From NCBI RefSeq assembly GCF_014854695.1, contig NZ_CP027557.1, positions 4,092,001 through 4,156,000 of the forward strand: DNA of 64,000 nt, read 5' to 3'. The position numbers and the translations under genes are program-made. Positions within the stretch are counted from its first letter, which is position 1, and every line of letters begins with the position of its first letter. This document shows positions 52,135 through 60,513 of this stretch, piece by piece. This DNA is from Rhodococcus rhodochrous (GTDB taxonomy: Bacteria > Actinomycetota > Actinomycetes > Mycobacteriales > Mycobacteriaceae). The notes below the pieces were generated by a model. It did not search any database, was not told the origin of the DNA, and worked only from the letters and a program-made list of their open reading frames with translations.

Positions 52135-52210
52135 TCGCACCCCCGCGGGGCTCCCCCGTGGACGGTCGCGATTTCCGGGCAGGCCGCCCGGCGCGGTAAC
52201 CTGGCCGGTC

Positions 52211-52711
52211 GTGGCACGGCGTATCGACTACTCCGCCCGCTTCCCTCATCCACCGGAGCGGGTGTACGAGGCTCTCGCCGACCCCGCCCACTGGGAAGCG
52301 CGGATGACCGAGATGCGCAAGTACTCGGAGAACCACGTCCGCGAGTTCACGGTCTCCGGATCGGGCATCGCGCTGGTGTTGCACCACGTCCTGCCGCGTT
52401 CCGACCTGCCGGAGATCGCCCGCACGGTGATCAAGAAGGACATGGTCATCACGCGCAAGGAGAACTACGGGCCGTTCACCGACGGCGCGACCGGCACCTA
52501 CCAGGCGTCGATCCCCGGCGGTCCGGGCAGCCTCACGGGCACGATGGAGCTCTTCGCCGACGACCACGGCGCCACGCTCCGCACCACCTCCGAGGCCAAG
52601 GTGCACATCCCGTTCGTCGGCGGCAAGCTCGAAGAACTCATCCTCACCAATCTCGTCGACGTGTTCCGCACCGAAGCGGCCATCACCGCCGACTGGCTCG
52701 CCGGTCGGTAG
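52211..52711 (+). CDS. DUF2505 protein B, paralogue of the preceding gene
   Basis: 166 residues from GTG 52211; TAACCT ends eight bases upstream, again leaderless in style. The same fold as protein A is seen: IDYSARFPHPPERVYEALADPAHWEARMTEMRKY at the start and EAKVHIPFVGGKLEELILTNLVDVF at the end. The two share the pattern KIPF/HIPF-x-G-x-K-x-E. The middle differs, with a positively charged VIKKDMVITRKENYGPFTDG. Function unknown. It is followed closely (three bases after the stop) by the methyltransferase-like gene and may be co-transcribed with it. Confidence 0.85.
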   Translation: MARRIDYSARFPHPPERVYEALADPAHWEARMTEMRKYSENHVREFTVSGSGIALVLHHVLPRSDLPEIARTVIKKDMVITRKENYGPFTDGATGTYQASIPGGPGSLTGTMELFADDHGATLRTTSEAKVHIPFVGGKLEELILTNLVDVFRTEAAITADWLAGR

Positions 52712-52714
52712 CGC

Positions 52715-53524
52715 GTGCGGAATCGAGGACCCGTCGGTGTCGTCACGCGCGGCACCACCGGCATCAACAGGCTGCGCCGCAGCGACCGCTGGGCGATGCA
52801 CGACCCCCACATCACGAGGGCGTTGACGCACGCCACCGACCCGCTGGTGGTCGATCTGGGTTACGGCGCCATGCCGGTGACGACCCTCGAACTCGCCGCG
52901 CGCCTGCGTCGGGTCCGCAGCGATCTGCGCGTGGTCGGTCTCGAGATCGATCCGGACCGTGTGGTCCCGGGCCGCGACGGTGTCGAGTTCGCCCGGGGCG
53001 GCTTCGAGCTCGCGGGCCTGCGCCCGACCCTGGTCCGGGCCTTCAACGTGCTCCGGCAGTATCCGGAGGAGGCGGTCGAACCGGCGTGGGCGCACCTGCG
53101 TTCCGGCCTCGCTCCCGGCGGCCTGCTCATCGACGGCACGTGCGACGAGCTGGGCCGGCGCTGCGCCTGGGTGCTCCTCGACGAGCACGGTCCCCGTTCG
53201 CTGACCCTGGCGTGGAGCCCGTTCCACGTGGAGAGACCGTCCGACGTCGCCGAACGGCTGCCGAAGGCGCTGATCCACCGGAACGTCCCGGGCGAGCCGA
53301 TCCACGCGCTGCTCCGCGCGGCCGACCGGGCGTGGGCGACGAGCGCTCCGCACGCGGCGTTCGGGCCGCGGATCCGATGGAAGGCGACGCTCGAGTTGCT
53401 GCGGGATCAGGGCTTCCCGGTGTCCCAGCCCCGCCGTCGTCTGCGCGACTGTGTACTGACGGTGCCCTGGGACGCGGTCGCACCCGCCGGTGCACCTGTC
53501 GTGTCCGAGCTCGTGGCGGTCTGA
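52715..53524 (+). CDS. SAM-dependent methyltransferase-like protein
   Basis: 269 residues from GTG 52715. VVDLGYGAMPVTTLELAARL resembles the SAM-binding motif I (DxGxG), and VVGLEIDPDRV the acidic end of strand 2 in Rossmann methyltransferases. The rest (LRSGLAPGGLLIDGTCDELGRRCAWVLL) looks like motif III/post-I regions. The C-terminal half is specific to this actinobacterial family. Target unknown. It begins three bases after the DUF2505 B gene, so the two are probably one transcript. It converges with the AbiEi-like gene. Confidence 0.75.
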   Translation: MRNRGPVGVVTRGTTGINRLRRSDRWAMHDPHITRALTHATDPLVVDLGYGAMPVTTLELAARLRRVRSDLRVVGLEIDPDRVVPGRDGVEFARGGFELAGLRPTLVRAFNVLRQYPEEAVEPAWAHLRSGLAPGGLLIDGTCDELGRRCAWVLLDEHGPRSLTLAWSPFHVERPSDVAERLPKALIHRNVPGEPIHALLRAADRAWATSAPHAAFGPRIRWKATLELLRDQGFPVSQPRRRLRDCVLTVPWDAVAPAGAPVVSELVAV

Positions 53525-53553
53525 GACCGTCCACCCGAGCTCGTCCCGGTCGT

Positions 53554-54171
53554 TCAGCCCGCGGCGAGGAGTGCCAGCTCGATCCGGTCGGCCACGGCGG
53601 CCGGCTGGTTCGCCACCGCGGCGTGCAGCCGGTCGGAGTCGACCCGGCCGAGCGCGATCGCGTCGCCGACGAGTTCGTCGAGCACTTCCTGGGACACGCC
53701 ACCGGCCGCGAGGTCGACCGCGGTACGGGCGGGTGTGGTGATCCGGAAGGCCCCGACGACCTCGCAGTCCTCCTCCGCCAGCGTCCGGTGATGCAGCGCG
53801 AGCCGGTTGCTCGGCACGGTGCGCTGGTCGGGGGTGGACAGGTGCAGGAAGCGCGGCTGCAGGTGGCCCATGCCGTGCAGGTCGGCGGCGCTCTGGTGCG
53901 AGACGACCGCCTCCCCCTCGTACCAGGTGCACCACTGGGCGAATTCGTCGAACTTCGTCCGTGGGCTGTCGCTGAGGCGGAACAGTTCGGTCTCGACGCG
54001 GATCCACAGTCCCGCCTCGATGCGTTCCGCGAAGTCGTGAGCTGCTATCCCGTGACCGACGGCCTGGCGTGCGGTGAAGAACCCGGCTTGCGTGGCGGCG
54101 AGGCGCCGCAGCGAGTCGTCGGCATCGGCCCGCCCGGTTGCGTCGTAACCTGAATCCGTCCACCCTGTCAT
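53554..54171 (-). CDS. Solitary AbiEi-like protein
   Basis: 205 residues. The N-terminal winged-helix-like domain (LRRLAATQAGFFTARQAVGHGIAAHDFAERIEAGLWIRVETELFRL) is typical of AbiEi antitoxin-domain proteins, and the following region (DEFAQWCTWYEGEAVVSHQSAADLHGM, VPSNRLALHHRTL, ITTPARTAVDLAAGG) fits the same family. In type IV toxin-antitoxin systems AbiEi represses the operon and counters the AbiEii nucleotidyltransferase. No AbiEii gene lies on either side, so this copy is solitary, which is common in actinobacteria. It may act as a regulator. TACGCT ends seven bases before the ATG. Confidence 0.75.
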   Translation of the reverse strand: MTGWTDSGYDATGRADADDSLRRLAATQAGFFTARQAVGHGIAAHDFAERIEAGLWIRVETELFRLSDSPRTKFDEFAQWCTWYEGEAVVSHQSAADLHGMGHLQPRFLHLSTPDQRTVPSNRLALHHRTLAEEDCEVVGAFRITTPARTAVDLAAGGVSQEVLDELVGDAIALGRVDSDRLHAAVANQPAAVADRIELALLAAG

Positions 54172-54275
54172 GGCGCCCAGCGTAGCCGACGAATGTGGTA
54201 CACCTCACATATTTTCCTCATCCTGTGGCCGTGTGCTCAGTCGATCCTCAGCGTCGTCCGGAAGAATCGGCGACC

Positions 54276-55028
54276 ATGACGCAACGGAAGCGCAACCGCA
54301 CCGTCACGATCGCCGTCGTTCTCGTCGCGGCGCTGGTCGCAGTCCTGGTGGGCGCGGAGGTCTACGTCCGCAACCGCGCGACGACCTGCCTCGCCCAGTC
54401 CTTCGAGAGCGAGCTCGGCACGGGAGTCGACGTCGACCTGAGCTGGAAGCCGGTGCTGCTCCAGCTGCTCGACCGACAGGTTCCCTCGGTCGCCCTCGAC
54501 AGCGACGACACCGCCTTCGGTCCGGCCCAGCAGATGCAGGTGCACGCCGAGGTCAAGGACGTCGACCTGCGCGACTCCGCCGAGGGTGCCGGCACCATCG
54601 GCAGCTCGAGTGCCGACGTCTCGTGGCCCACCTCCGGGATCCTCGCGACCGTGCAGAGCCAGTCGGTCGGTGGCCTCGTCACCGATGTCACGGCCGACGA
54701 GAACGCGGGCACCCTGACGTTCACCGTCGGCGGCCAGGGCCTCGCGGAGTTCACTGCGCGACCGGTGGTGAACGGCGGTGTGGTGACGGTCGAGACGACC
54801 GACGCGACGATCCTCGGCATCGGGCTCCCGACGGCCCTCGTCGACGGCGTCGTGGAGATCCTGACCTCGGGTCTGCAGCAGTACCCGCTGGGTATGCAGG
54901 CCACCGAGGTGAACGTCACCGACAGCGGCATCGACCTCCGCCTCGAGGGGGGCCGCTTCGTGTTGCCGGAGGCCCCGCAGGGACAGCAGCAGCAACAGCA
55001 GGAGGGCAGCTGCGGCCTCCTGTCGTAA
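54276..55028 (+). CDS. DUF2993 / LmeA-like lipid-binding protein
   Basis: 250 residues. A basic head and signal-anchor helix (VTIAVVLVAALVAVLVGAEVYVRN) put the rest outside the membrane. The body has the DUF2993 pattern: a lipid-binding, TULIP-like fold (FESELGTGVDVDLSWKPVLLQLLDRQVPSVALDSDD, VHAEVKDVDLRD, GQGLAEFTARP). LmeA of mycobacteria, the best-known member, supports lipomannan maturation. The C-terminus holds a run of six to seven glutamines (CAG/CAA repeat) and a lone cysteine. I use ATG 54276, because the in-frame ATG 27 codons upstream gives a polar stretch unlike a signal. Confidence 0.8.
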   Translation: MTQRKRNRTVTIAVVLVAALVAVLVGAEVYVRNRATTCLAQSFESELGTGVDVDLSWKPVLLQLLDRQVPSVALDSDDTAFGPAQQMQVHAEVKDVDLRDSAEGAGTIGSSSADVSWPTSGILATVQSQSVGGLVTDVTADENAGTLTFTVGGQGLAEFTARPVVNGGVVTVETTDATILGIGLPTALVDGVVEILTSGLQQYPLGMQATEVNVTDSGIDLRLEGGRFVLPEAPQGQQQQQQEGSCGLLS

Positions 55029-55040
55029 CCGAAGAGAGAC

Positions 55041-55098
55041 CCTCGAGAGCTGTCGTCAGCTCTGCAGCCCCTCGAGAGCTGTCGTCAGCTCTGCAGCC
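55041..55098. repeat. 29-bp tandem duplication with hairpin, at the deoC 3' end
   Basis: 55041-55069 and 55070-55098 are identical. Each unit holds AGAGCTG-tcgt-CAGCTCT, a seven-bp hairpin, so the gap between the convergent DUF2993 and deoC genes carries two equal stem-loops that may work as a two-way terminator. The stop codon of deoC (55085-55087) falls in the second unit. Confidence 0.88.
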
Positions 55099-55750
55099 CG
55101 TCCAGCACCGCGCGGCTGCCGGACAGTCCGAGGCGCGTCGCTCCGGCCTCGATCATTGCGACCGCGTCCTCGGCGGTGCGGATGCCGCCGCTCGCCTTGA
55201 TGCCGAGCTTGCCGCCCACCGTCTCCGCAATGAGCGCGACCGCGTGGGTCGTGGCACCACCCGCGGGGTGGAAACCGGTGGAGGTCTTCACGAAGTTCGC
55301 ACCGGCCTTCTCCGCGGCGCGGCACACCTCGACGATGGCCTCGTCGGAGAGCACGGCGGATTCGATGATGACCTTGAGGACGGGGTCGAAACCGATCGAT
55401 TCACGCACGGTGAGGATGTCGGCGAGGACGGCGTTGTAGTCGCCGGCCACCGCTGCGCCCACGTCGATCACCATGTCGATCTCGCGCGCCCCCTCGTCCA
55501 CGGCGAGTCGCGCCTCGGCGCCCTTGATGAGCGAATGGTGCTTGCCGGAAGGGAAACCGACGACCGTCGCGACCGTGACCCCCTCGGCCCGCAGGGGCAG
55601 CATCGATGGCGACACGCACACCGCGTACACGCCGAGTTCGACGGCTTCGTCGACGAGGGCCCGCACGTCCTGCGAGGACGCTTCGGGCTTGAGGAGGGTG
55701 TGGTCGATCATCGACGCGACCTGCGCGCGGGTCAACGTGGTTCCGGACAT
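55085..55750 (-). CDS. deoC: Deoxyribose-phosphate aldolase
   Basis: 221 residues, normal length. It splits 2-deoxyribose-5-phosphate into glyceraldehyde-3-phosphate and acetaldehyde in nucleoside catabolism. The Schiff-base lysine is in [11 protein letters not shown], the second lysine in [11 protein letters not shown], and the N-terminal [11 protein letters not shown] segment is diagnostic. ATG 55750 opens the conserved start; a frame upstream is unused. The final codons (GLQS and stop) lie in a 29-base duplication. It is conserved near here in mycobacteria. Confidence 0.96.
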   Translation of the reverse strand: MSGTTLTRAQVASMIDHTLLKPEASSQDVRALVDEAVELGVYAVCVSPSMLPLRAEGVTVATVVGFPSGKHHSLIKGAEARLAVDEGAREIDMVIDVGAAVAGDYNAVLADILTVRESIGFDPVLKVIIESAVLSDEAIVEVCRAAEKAGANFVKTSTGFHPAGGATTHAVALIAETVGGKLGIKASGGIRTAEDAVAMIEAGATRLGLSGSRAVLDGLQS

Positions 55751-55826
55751 GACTGCAGCTTTCCACACGGCGAGATCCGACGGCCGTGCTCGGCATGCGT
55801 CGCCCCGTGCCGGGTAGCCGATTCCC

Positions 55827-55904
55827 ATGGAAATCCTGGTGATCGCGCTTCTCGTTGCAGTCGTGGCCGTCGTGGTGGTCCGGAGGAACAGCAGACGGCG
55901 ATAA
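55827..55904 (+). CDS. Possible 25-residue membrane micropeptide
   Basis: ATG 55827 to TAA 55904 encodes [20 protein letters not shown] plus NSRRR: one membrane helix and a basic C-terminal tail, which would be positioned inside the cell. The codons are clean, but the ribosome site is poor. It lies between deoC (divergent) and the GNAT gene, 40 bases upstream of the latter. It could be a genuine micropeptide or a chance frame. Confidence 0.35.
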   Translation: MEILVIALLVAVVAVVVVRRNSRRR

Positions 55905-55944
55905 ATCGATACCGCAGCGCCGCTTCGGCCACGACAATGATCGC

Positions 55945-56478
55945 GTGCTGATCCGTCGAGAGCTCCCCGCCGACGTCCGTGCGATCGCCGACGTGCATCG
56001 CGCCGCCTTCGCGCCGTTCGCCCCGGAAGGTCGCGAGCCGGTCGAACCCGGCCTGGTCACGTCGTTGCGGGCGAGTGATGCATGGCTGCCGTCGTTGTCG
56101 CTCGTGGCCGAGGACGCCTCGGGCGCGATCGTCGGCCATGTCGTCGCCACCCGGGGTCACGTCGGCACCATCCCTGCCCTGGGCCTCGGTCCGCTCGGTG
56201 TCCGTCCCGATTCCCAGCGCTCCGGAGTGGGCGCCGCTCTCATGCACGCCGTGCTCGGTGCGGCGGACGCCCTGGACGAGTCGATCGTGCTCCTGCTCGG
56301 ACATCCCGACTACTACCCCCGCTTCGGTTTCGTGCCCGCCGCCGAACTCGGGATCTCCCCCGACGTCGAGGAGTGGGCGTCCCACTTCCAGGCACGGGCG
56401 CTCACGGCACACGACCCCGAGCTGCGGGGCACCTTCCGGTACGCCGAGCCGTTCTACACCCTCGAGGAGCAGGCATGA
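55945..56478 (+). CDS. GNAT-family N-acetyltransferase
   Basis: 177 residues from GTG 55945, which starts [22 protein letters not shown], the usual GNAT beginning. The acetyl-CoA pyrophosphate loop is [21 protein letters not shown] (Q/RxxGxG/A). The C-terminal [15 protein letters not shown] is typical of YhbS-type acetyltransferases. Acceptor unknown. The stop overlaps the ATG of the methyltransferase gene (ATGA), so they are co-translated. No part beyond the single domain is present. Confidence 0.87.
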   Translation: MLIRRELPADVRAIADVHRAAFAPFAPEGREPVEPGLVTSLRASDAWLPSLSLVAEDASGAIVGHVVATRGHVGTIPALGLGPLGVRPDSQRSGVGAALMHAVLGAADALDESIVLLLGHPDYYPRFGFVPAAELGISPDVEEWASHFQARALTAHDPELRGTFRYAEPFYTLEEQA

Positions 56479-57347
56479 ACGACGATCCCGGGAACCCCTG
56501 GGCCGATTCCGCCGAGACCGCACGCACCTTCGACGCGGCGAGCGGGGATTTCGACGAGCTGACCCCGACGGTGTGGGGACCGGCCGGGCAGGCGCTGGTC
56601 TTCCAGCTCGGCGTCGCCCCCGGCGAGGCGGTGCTCGACGCGTGTTGCGGAACGGGATCGTCCGCGCTTCCCGCCGCCGCAGCCGTCGGACCCGAAGGTC
56701 TCGTCCACGGCGTCGACGTCGCCGACGAGATGCTCGAACACGGCCGCCTGACCGCGGAACGCCGCGGCCTGAAGAACATCGAATTCGTCTGTGCGGACGC
56801 CTCGCAGTGGGAGGCGCCGTCGGACGTACCCGAGGCCGGCTACGACGTGCTGTCGATCTCCTACGGGGTGTTCTTCCTCCCGGACATGGACCGCACCTTC
56901 TGGCGTCTGGTCTCGCTCGTGCGGCAGGGCGGACGCGCCGGCGTGACGGTCTGGCGACGCGGCGCGATGGAGGAGTTCTCGTCGATCGTGTTCGACGTCG
57001 CGTCGCGCTACTCCCCCGAACTGCGCGAGCGCGGTGCCCTGCGCGACCGCACACCGCTGCACCGGATCGACACGCCGGACACACTCGAGACGTGGCTCGC
57101 GGACGCCGGAACCGATTCCGTGGAGGTGCGCACGCTGTCGAATCTCCTTCCGGCGACGGACGAGTTGTGTTGGTCGCTGGTGACGGGCACCGGTCTGCGT
57201 GCGGCGCTGACCGGGCTCGACTCCGGGCAGGTGGCGTCGGTGCGGCAGCAGATCGCCGAGGAGGTCACCGCTCGCGGACTGCACACGATCGACGCGACCA
57301 CCCTCGTCGCCACGGGCACGGTCCGGCGTCCTCCGGTCTCGGGCTGA
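56475..57347 (+). CDS. Class I SAM-dependent methyltransferase (UbiE-like)
   Basis: 290 residues from ATG 56475. SAM motif I is AVLDACCGTGSSALPAAAAVG, the acidic residue of motif II lies in VHGVDVADEMLEHGRL, and CADASQWEAP is motif post-II. YDVLSISYGVFFLPDMDRTFWRLVSLVRQGGRAGVTVW covers motif III. The fold is UbiE/Coq5-like, but no substrate can be named. The gene is co-translated with the GNAT enzyme, so the pair may modify one small molecule in sequence. The long frame from 56082 is a shadow in the GNAT gene. Confidence 0.87.
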   Translation: MNDDPGNPWADSAETARTFDAASGDFDELTPTVWGPAGQALVFQLGVAPGEAVLDACCGTGSSALPAAAAVGPEGLVHGVDVADEMLEHGRLTAERRGLKNIEFVCADASQWEAPSDVPEAGYDVLSISYGVFFLPDMDRTFWRLVSLVRQGGRAGVTVWRRGAMEEFSSIVFDVASRYSPELRERGALRDRTPLHRIDTPDTLETWLADAGTDSVEVRTLSNLLPATDELCWSLVTGTGLRAALTGLDSGQVASVRQQIAEEVTARGLHTIDATTLVATGTVRRPPVSG

Positions 57348-57423
57348 CGACCGGCGGCAGGGTCTACCAGGAGCAGGGCCGACCGGAAGTAGGACGCCGT
57401 ATGTCACCTGAGACAATCGGGGC

Positions 57424-58311
57424 ATGACGCTCGCCTCATCCGCCGACGATCGACGTTACGTTCTGACCCTGGGCTGCCCGGACACCACCGGGATCGTCGC
57501 CCGCATCGCGACCTTCCTCGCGGAGGTCGGTGGTTCGATCGTCGAGGCGGCCTATCACGCCGATCAGGACACCGGTTGGTTCTTCACCCGGCAGGCCGTT
57601 CGGGCGTCGTCGATCCCGTTCGGCCTCGACGAGCTGCGCGAGAAGTTCGCGAGTGTCGCCGCCGACATCGGCCCTCAGACCGAATGGACACTCTCCGACA
57701 CCGGCAAGCGCAAGCGCGTCGTACTGCTCGTCAGCAAGGAAGGGCACTGCCTGCACGACATCCTCGGACGGGTCGCCGCAGGGGAACTCGACGCCGAGAT
57801 CTGCGCGGTCATCGGCAACCATCGCGATCTCGAACCGGTCGCGCAGCGACACGGCATCACCTTCCATTACGTGTCGTTCCCGAAGGATCCCGCCGAGCGC
57901 GGACCGGCCTTCGAGCAGGTCCGCAAGCTCGTCGACGCCCACGACCCTCACGCGGTGGTCCTCGCCCGGTTCATGCAGGTGCTCCCGGAGGATCTGTGCG
58001 AGCACTGGGCCGGCCGCGCGATCAACATCCACCACAGCTTCCTGCCGTCGTTCATCGGCGCACGGCCCTACCACCAGGCCTTCACGCGCGGCGTGAAGCT
58101 CATCGGCGCGACCTGCCACTACGTCACCGCCGAACTCGACGCGGGCCCGATCATCGAACAGGACGTCATCCGTGTCAGTCACAGCGACAGCGTGAGCGAC
58201 ATGGTCCGTCAGGGCCGTGACGTCGAGAAGCTGGTCCTCTCCCGCGGTCTGCGCTGGCATCTCGAGGATCGGGTGCTGGTGCACGACAGCAAGACCGTCG
58301 TCTTCCGGTAG
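57424..58311 (+). CDS. purU: Formyltetrahydrofolate deformylase
   Basis: 295 residues. PurU hydrolyses 10-formyl-THF to THF and formate, balancing one-carbon pools. The N-terminal ACT-like domain (VLTLGCPDTTGIVARIATFLAEVGGSIVEAAYHAD) is followed by a formyltransferase-type catalytic domain with INIHHSFLPSFIGARPYHQAF and TAELDAGPIIEQD, which contain the catalytic histidine and aspartate. Length and both domains match the family. It is followed by a strong terminator hairpin. Confidence 0.96.
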   Translation: MTLASSADDRRYVLTLGCPDTTGIVARIATFLAEVGGSIVEAAYHADQDTGWFFTRQAVRASSIPFGLDELREKFASVAADIGPQTEWTLSDTGKRKRVVLLVSKEGHCLHDILGRVAAGELDAEICAVIGNHRDLEPVAQRHGITFHYVSFPKDPAERGPAFEQVRKLVDAHDPHAVVLARFMQVLPEDLCEHWAGRAINIHHSFLPSFIGARPYHQAFTRGVKLIGATCHYVTAELDAGPIIEQDVIRVSHSDSVSDMVRQGRDVEKLVLSRGLRWHLEDRVLVHDSKTVVFR

Positions 58312-58339
58312 ATCCCCAGCGGTAGACCCCGGACCCGGA

Positions 58340-58369
58340 ACCGGTCCATCCGCGAGCGGATGGACCGGT
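58340..58369 (+). terminator. Terminator after purU
   Basis: A perfect 13-bp stem (ACCGGTCCATCCG, 58340-58352; complement 58357-58369) with a four-base CGAG loop, then CTTTC. It sits 29 bases after the purU stop codon and before the convergent hydrolase gene. Confidence 0.85.
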
Positions 58370-58393
58370 CTTTCGTGTGTGCGAGTGATCGAC

Positions 58394-59431
58394 TCAGCCG
58401 ACGGGCACACCGGCTCGTTCGACGAGGTGCGCGAGCTCCTCGTCGAACCGGTCGATCGCTTCGACCGAGCTCATGTGGCCGATGCCGTCGAGCACCACGA
58501 GACGTTCGAGGTTGCCCGCACGGTCGAGTTCCTCGGCGAGACGCCGGGCGTGGACGGGCGGGGTGAGACGGTCGGCGGTCCCGACCAGCACCGTCGTCGG
58601 CACGGTGAGATTGCGCAGGCCCTCACGGATGTCGAGGGCACTCAGGGCCCTGCCCCAGCCGCCCCGCGTGCGCGGCGGGCAGCCGAGCACGATCTTCTCG
58701 CAGAACTGCACCTCCGCGGCGCTCGCGCCGGGCGAGAGGGCCACGTAACGCAGGGCCCGCGTCGTCACCGGGGACGCCGCCAGCGGAACCGTCGCACCCA
58801 TGAGCCGGCTTGCGACGGGCACCGGCACCCGCGGGAAGCGTTGCGGCAGTGGCACGATCGCCGAGTCCGCGACCAGCCGGTCGGTGCCGGTGCTCGCGAG
58901 CAGCACGCCCCCGACCGTGCGGTCGACGTTCTCCGGGTACTTCTCGGCCCACGCGATGATGCTCATCCCGCCCATGCTGTGACCGGTGAGCACGGCCTTC
59001 GAACCGGGCCGGACCACGGCGTCGAGGACCGTCTGGAGATCGTCGGCGAGCACGTCGGCTCCCAGCGGTCGCGCCCCGGCCTCGCTGTCGCCGTGCCCGC
59101 GCTGGTCGTAGACCACCACCCGGTAGTTCTCCGCGAACGCGTTGATCTGCGGGGTCCAGTACGCGGCGTTGCACGTCCAGCCGTGACAGAACACCAGCAC
59201 GGGAGCGTCCGCGTCGCCGTAGGCGAGCACGTTCAGCCGGGCACCGTCCTCTGCGCGGACATCGAGGATCTCGGGTTCGAGTTCCGGTTCGCGCAGCAAC
59301 TCGTGCGGCGCGACGTCCTCGGTACGGACGACCGTCCGACGACGCCGCCGGACGAGCACGGCAGTGGTGGCCGCGGCAGCGAGGACGATCGAACCCGCGA
59401 CGATCGACGCGGTCGGGGACGGCTTTCTCAC
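58394..59431 (-). CDS. Membrane-anchored alpha/beta-hydrolase
   Basis: 345 residues from GTG 59431, with ggaga about ten bases before it. An N-terminal helix (ASIVAGSIVLAAAATTAVLV) followed by RRRRR anchors the enzyme with its body in the cytoplasm, judged by the positive-inside rule. Catalytic triad: Ser in LTGHSMGGMSII, the acid in VLVGTADRLTPP and His in DGIGHMSSVEAI. The oxyanion motif is FCHGWTCNAAYW. Substrate unknown. It follows the diiron oxygenase by 40 bases and is probably co-transcribed with it, so it may act on that enzyme's product. Confidence 0.86.
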   Translation of the reverse strand: MRKPSPTASIVAGSIVLAAAATTAVLVRRRRRTVVRTEDVAPHELLREPELEPEILDVRAEDGARLNVLAYGDADAPVLVFCHGWTCNAAYWTPQINAFAENYRVVVYDQRGHGDSEAGARPLGADVLADDLQTVLDAVVRPGSKAVLTGHSMGGMSIIAWAEKYPENVDRTVGGVLLASTGTDRLVADSAIVPLPQRFPRVPVPVASRLMGATVPLAASPVTTRALRYVALSPGASAAEVQFCEKIVLGCPPRTRGGWGRALSALDIREGLRNLTVPTTVLVGTADRLTPPVHARRLAEELDRAGNLERLVVLDGIGHMSSVEAIDRFDEELAHLVERAGVPVG

Positions 59432-59471
59432 GGGTGGGATTCTCCTGTCGATTCGGTGGAGGAGCGCCGCG

Positions 59472-60395
59472 TCACAGGACGTGCGCGCGGCGCAGAAGCA
59501 GAGTGGACGGACCGCCGATCAGCCCCACCTCGTCGAGGAACTCGACCGTGCGGCGAGTGCCCTGACGGAGCTTGTCGTGGTAGTGCCTGTTCTTCCGCGC
59601 GACTTTCTTCGCTTCGGCGATGTCGAGTCCGGCCGCGGCGTAGACCTGGTCGTTCACGAGGCTGGTGACGACGAAGTACGCGCTCACCCCGAGGTGGATC
59701 CGGATCCATGCCCGCTCGAGACGACCGAGCCGGGCCGAGCGCCTGCGGGTCTCCTCGCGGGCGTAGCGGATGTGCCGCGATTCCTCCACGACGTGGACGT
59801 GGCTCACCGTCCGGGTGATGGGCTGCACCCGCTCGTCGCGCATGAAGTCGCGCTGCATCATGTCGAGGATCTCCTCGGCGAACAGGGTGCCGCCGTAGGC
59901 GAGGGCGCCGCGCGCGACGGCCTTGAACAACCGGCCGGTCTCCCGGATCCAGCGCTTGGGCCGGTACGAGGGGATACCGTATCGCTGCGCCGACCGCGCG
60001 AACATGATCGAGTGTCGGCATTCGTCGGCGATCTCGGTGAGCCCGAACTGCACGTAGGGGGTCGCCGGATCGTGCCGGTAGAGATCGCGGACGAGCATCT
60101 GCATGAGGATCATCTCGAACCAGATCCCGGTGCCGGCGATGCTCGCGGCCTCATGCTTGGTGAGGGTGATGCGCTGGTCCTCCGACATGCGTTCCCACAG
60201 GTCGGTGCCGTAGAGACTGCACCATTCCGGGGTCATGCCGTACTTGCCGTCCACGAGCGGCGCGTCCCAGTCGATCTCGAGCCCGGGATCGTAGGAGAGC
60301 CGTGCCGACGAATCGAGCAGGCGCTGCGCGGTTTCCTGCCGGTGATCCGTGGAATGTTCACCCGGCAGGCTGTCGTGCTTTCGCAGGAGCGTCAT
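59472..60395 (-). CDS. AurF-like diiron oxygenase
   Basis: 307 residues. The metal ligands of the AurF/CmlI family can be picked out in a four-helix bundle: E in TKHEAASIAGTGIWFE, ExxxH in LTEIADECRHSIMF, E in TLFAEEILDMMQRD and ExxxH in HVVEESRHIRYAREE. Known members oxidise arylamines or similar groups; the substrate here is unknown. The promoter lies under a 25-base palindrome, so it is regulated. With the hydrolase downstream it forms a two-gene operon. It resembles metal-dependent membrane-associated proteins annotated widely in Rhodococcus and Mycobacterium. Confidence 0.8.
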   Translation of the reverse strand: MTLLRKHDSLPGEHSTDHRQETAQRLLDSSARLSYDPGLEIDWDAPLVDGKYGMTPEWCSLYGTDLWERMSEDQRITLTKHEAASIAGTGIWFEMILMQMLVRDLYRHDPATPYVQFGLTEIADECRHSIMFARSAQRYGIPSYRPKRWIRETGRLFKAVARGALAYGGTLFAEEILDMMQRDFMRDERVQPITRTVSHVHVVEESRHIRYAREETRRRSARLGRLERAWIRIHLGVSAYFVVTSLVNDQVYAAAGLDIAEAKKVARKNRHYHDKLRQGTRRTVEFLDEVGLIGGPSTLLLRRAHVL

Positions 60396-60432
60396 CGTCG
60401 ACCACCTCGTCTCGGAAATTATCCGTTACCCG

Positions 60433-60457
60433 AAGTGTCATTATCTGGATCACACTT
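60433..60457 (-). promoter_or_regulatory. 25-base palindrome over the diiron-oxygenase promoter
   Basis: Arms AAGTGT and ACACTT, with matching inner AT steps, give a 25-base imperfect palindrome 38 bases upstream of the start codon. A -35-like TTGACA (minus strand, just upstream) abuts it, so a bound repressor would stop initiation. The size suits a TetR protein; the regulator is not adjacent. Confidence 0.5.
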
Positions 60458-60467
60458 GTCAAGCGAA

Positions 60468-60511
60468 AGGGAGGCCCACCCGCCCTACCACCGAGGACGA
60501 CGGACCTCCCT
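60468..60511 (-). terminator. Possible terminator between DUF2516 and diiron genes
   Basis: AGGGAGG (60468-60474) and CCTCCCT (60505-60511) are perfect arms with a 30-base interior that folds only weakly. It could end the transcript of the DUF2516 gene, but the long loop makes this uncertain. Confidence 0.3.
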
Positions 60512-60513
60512 GA

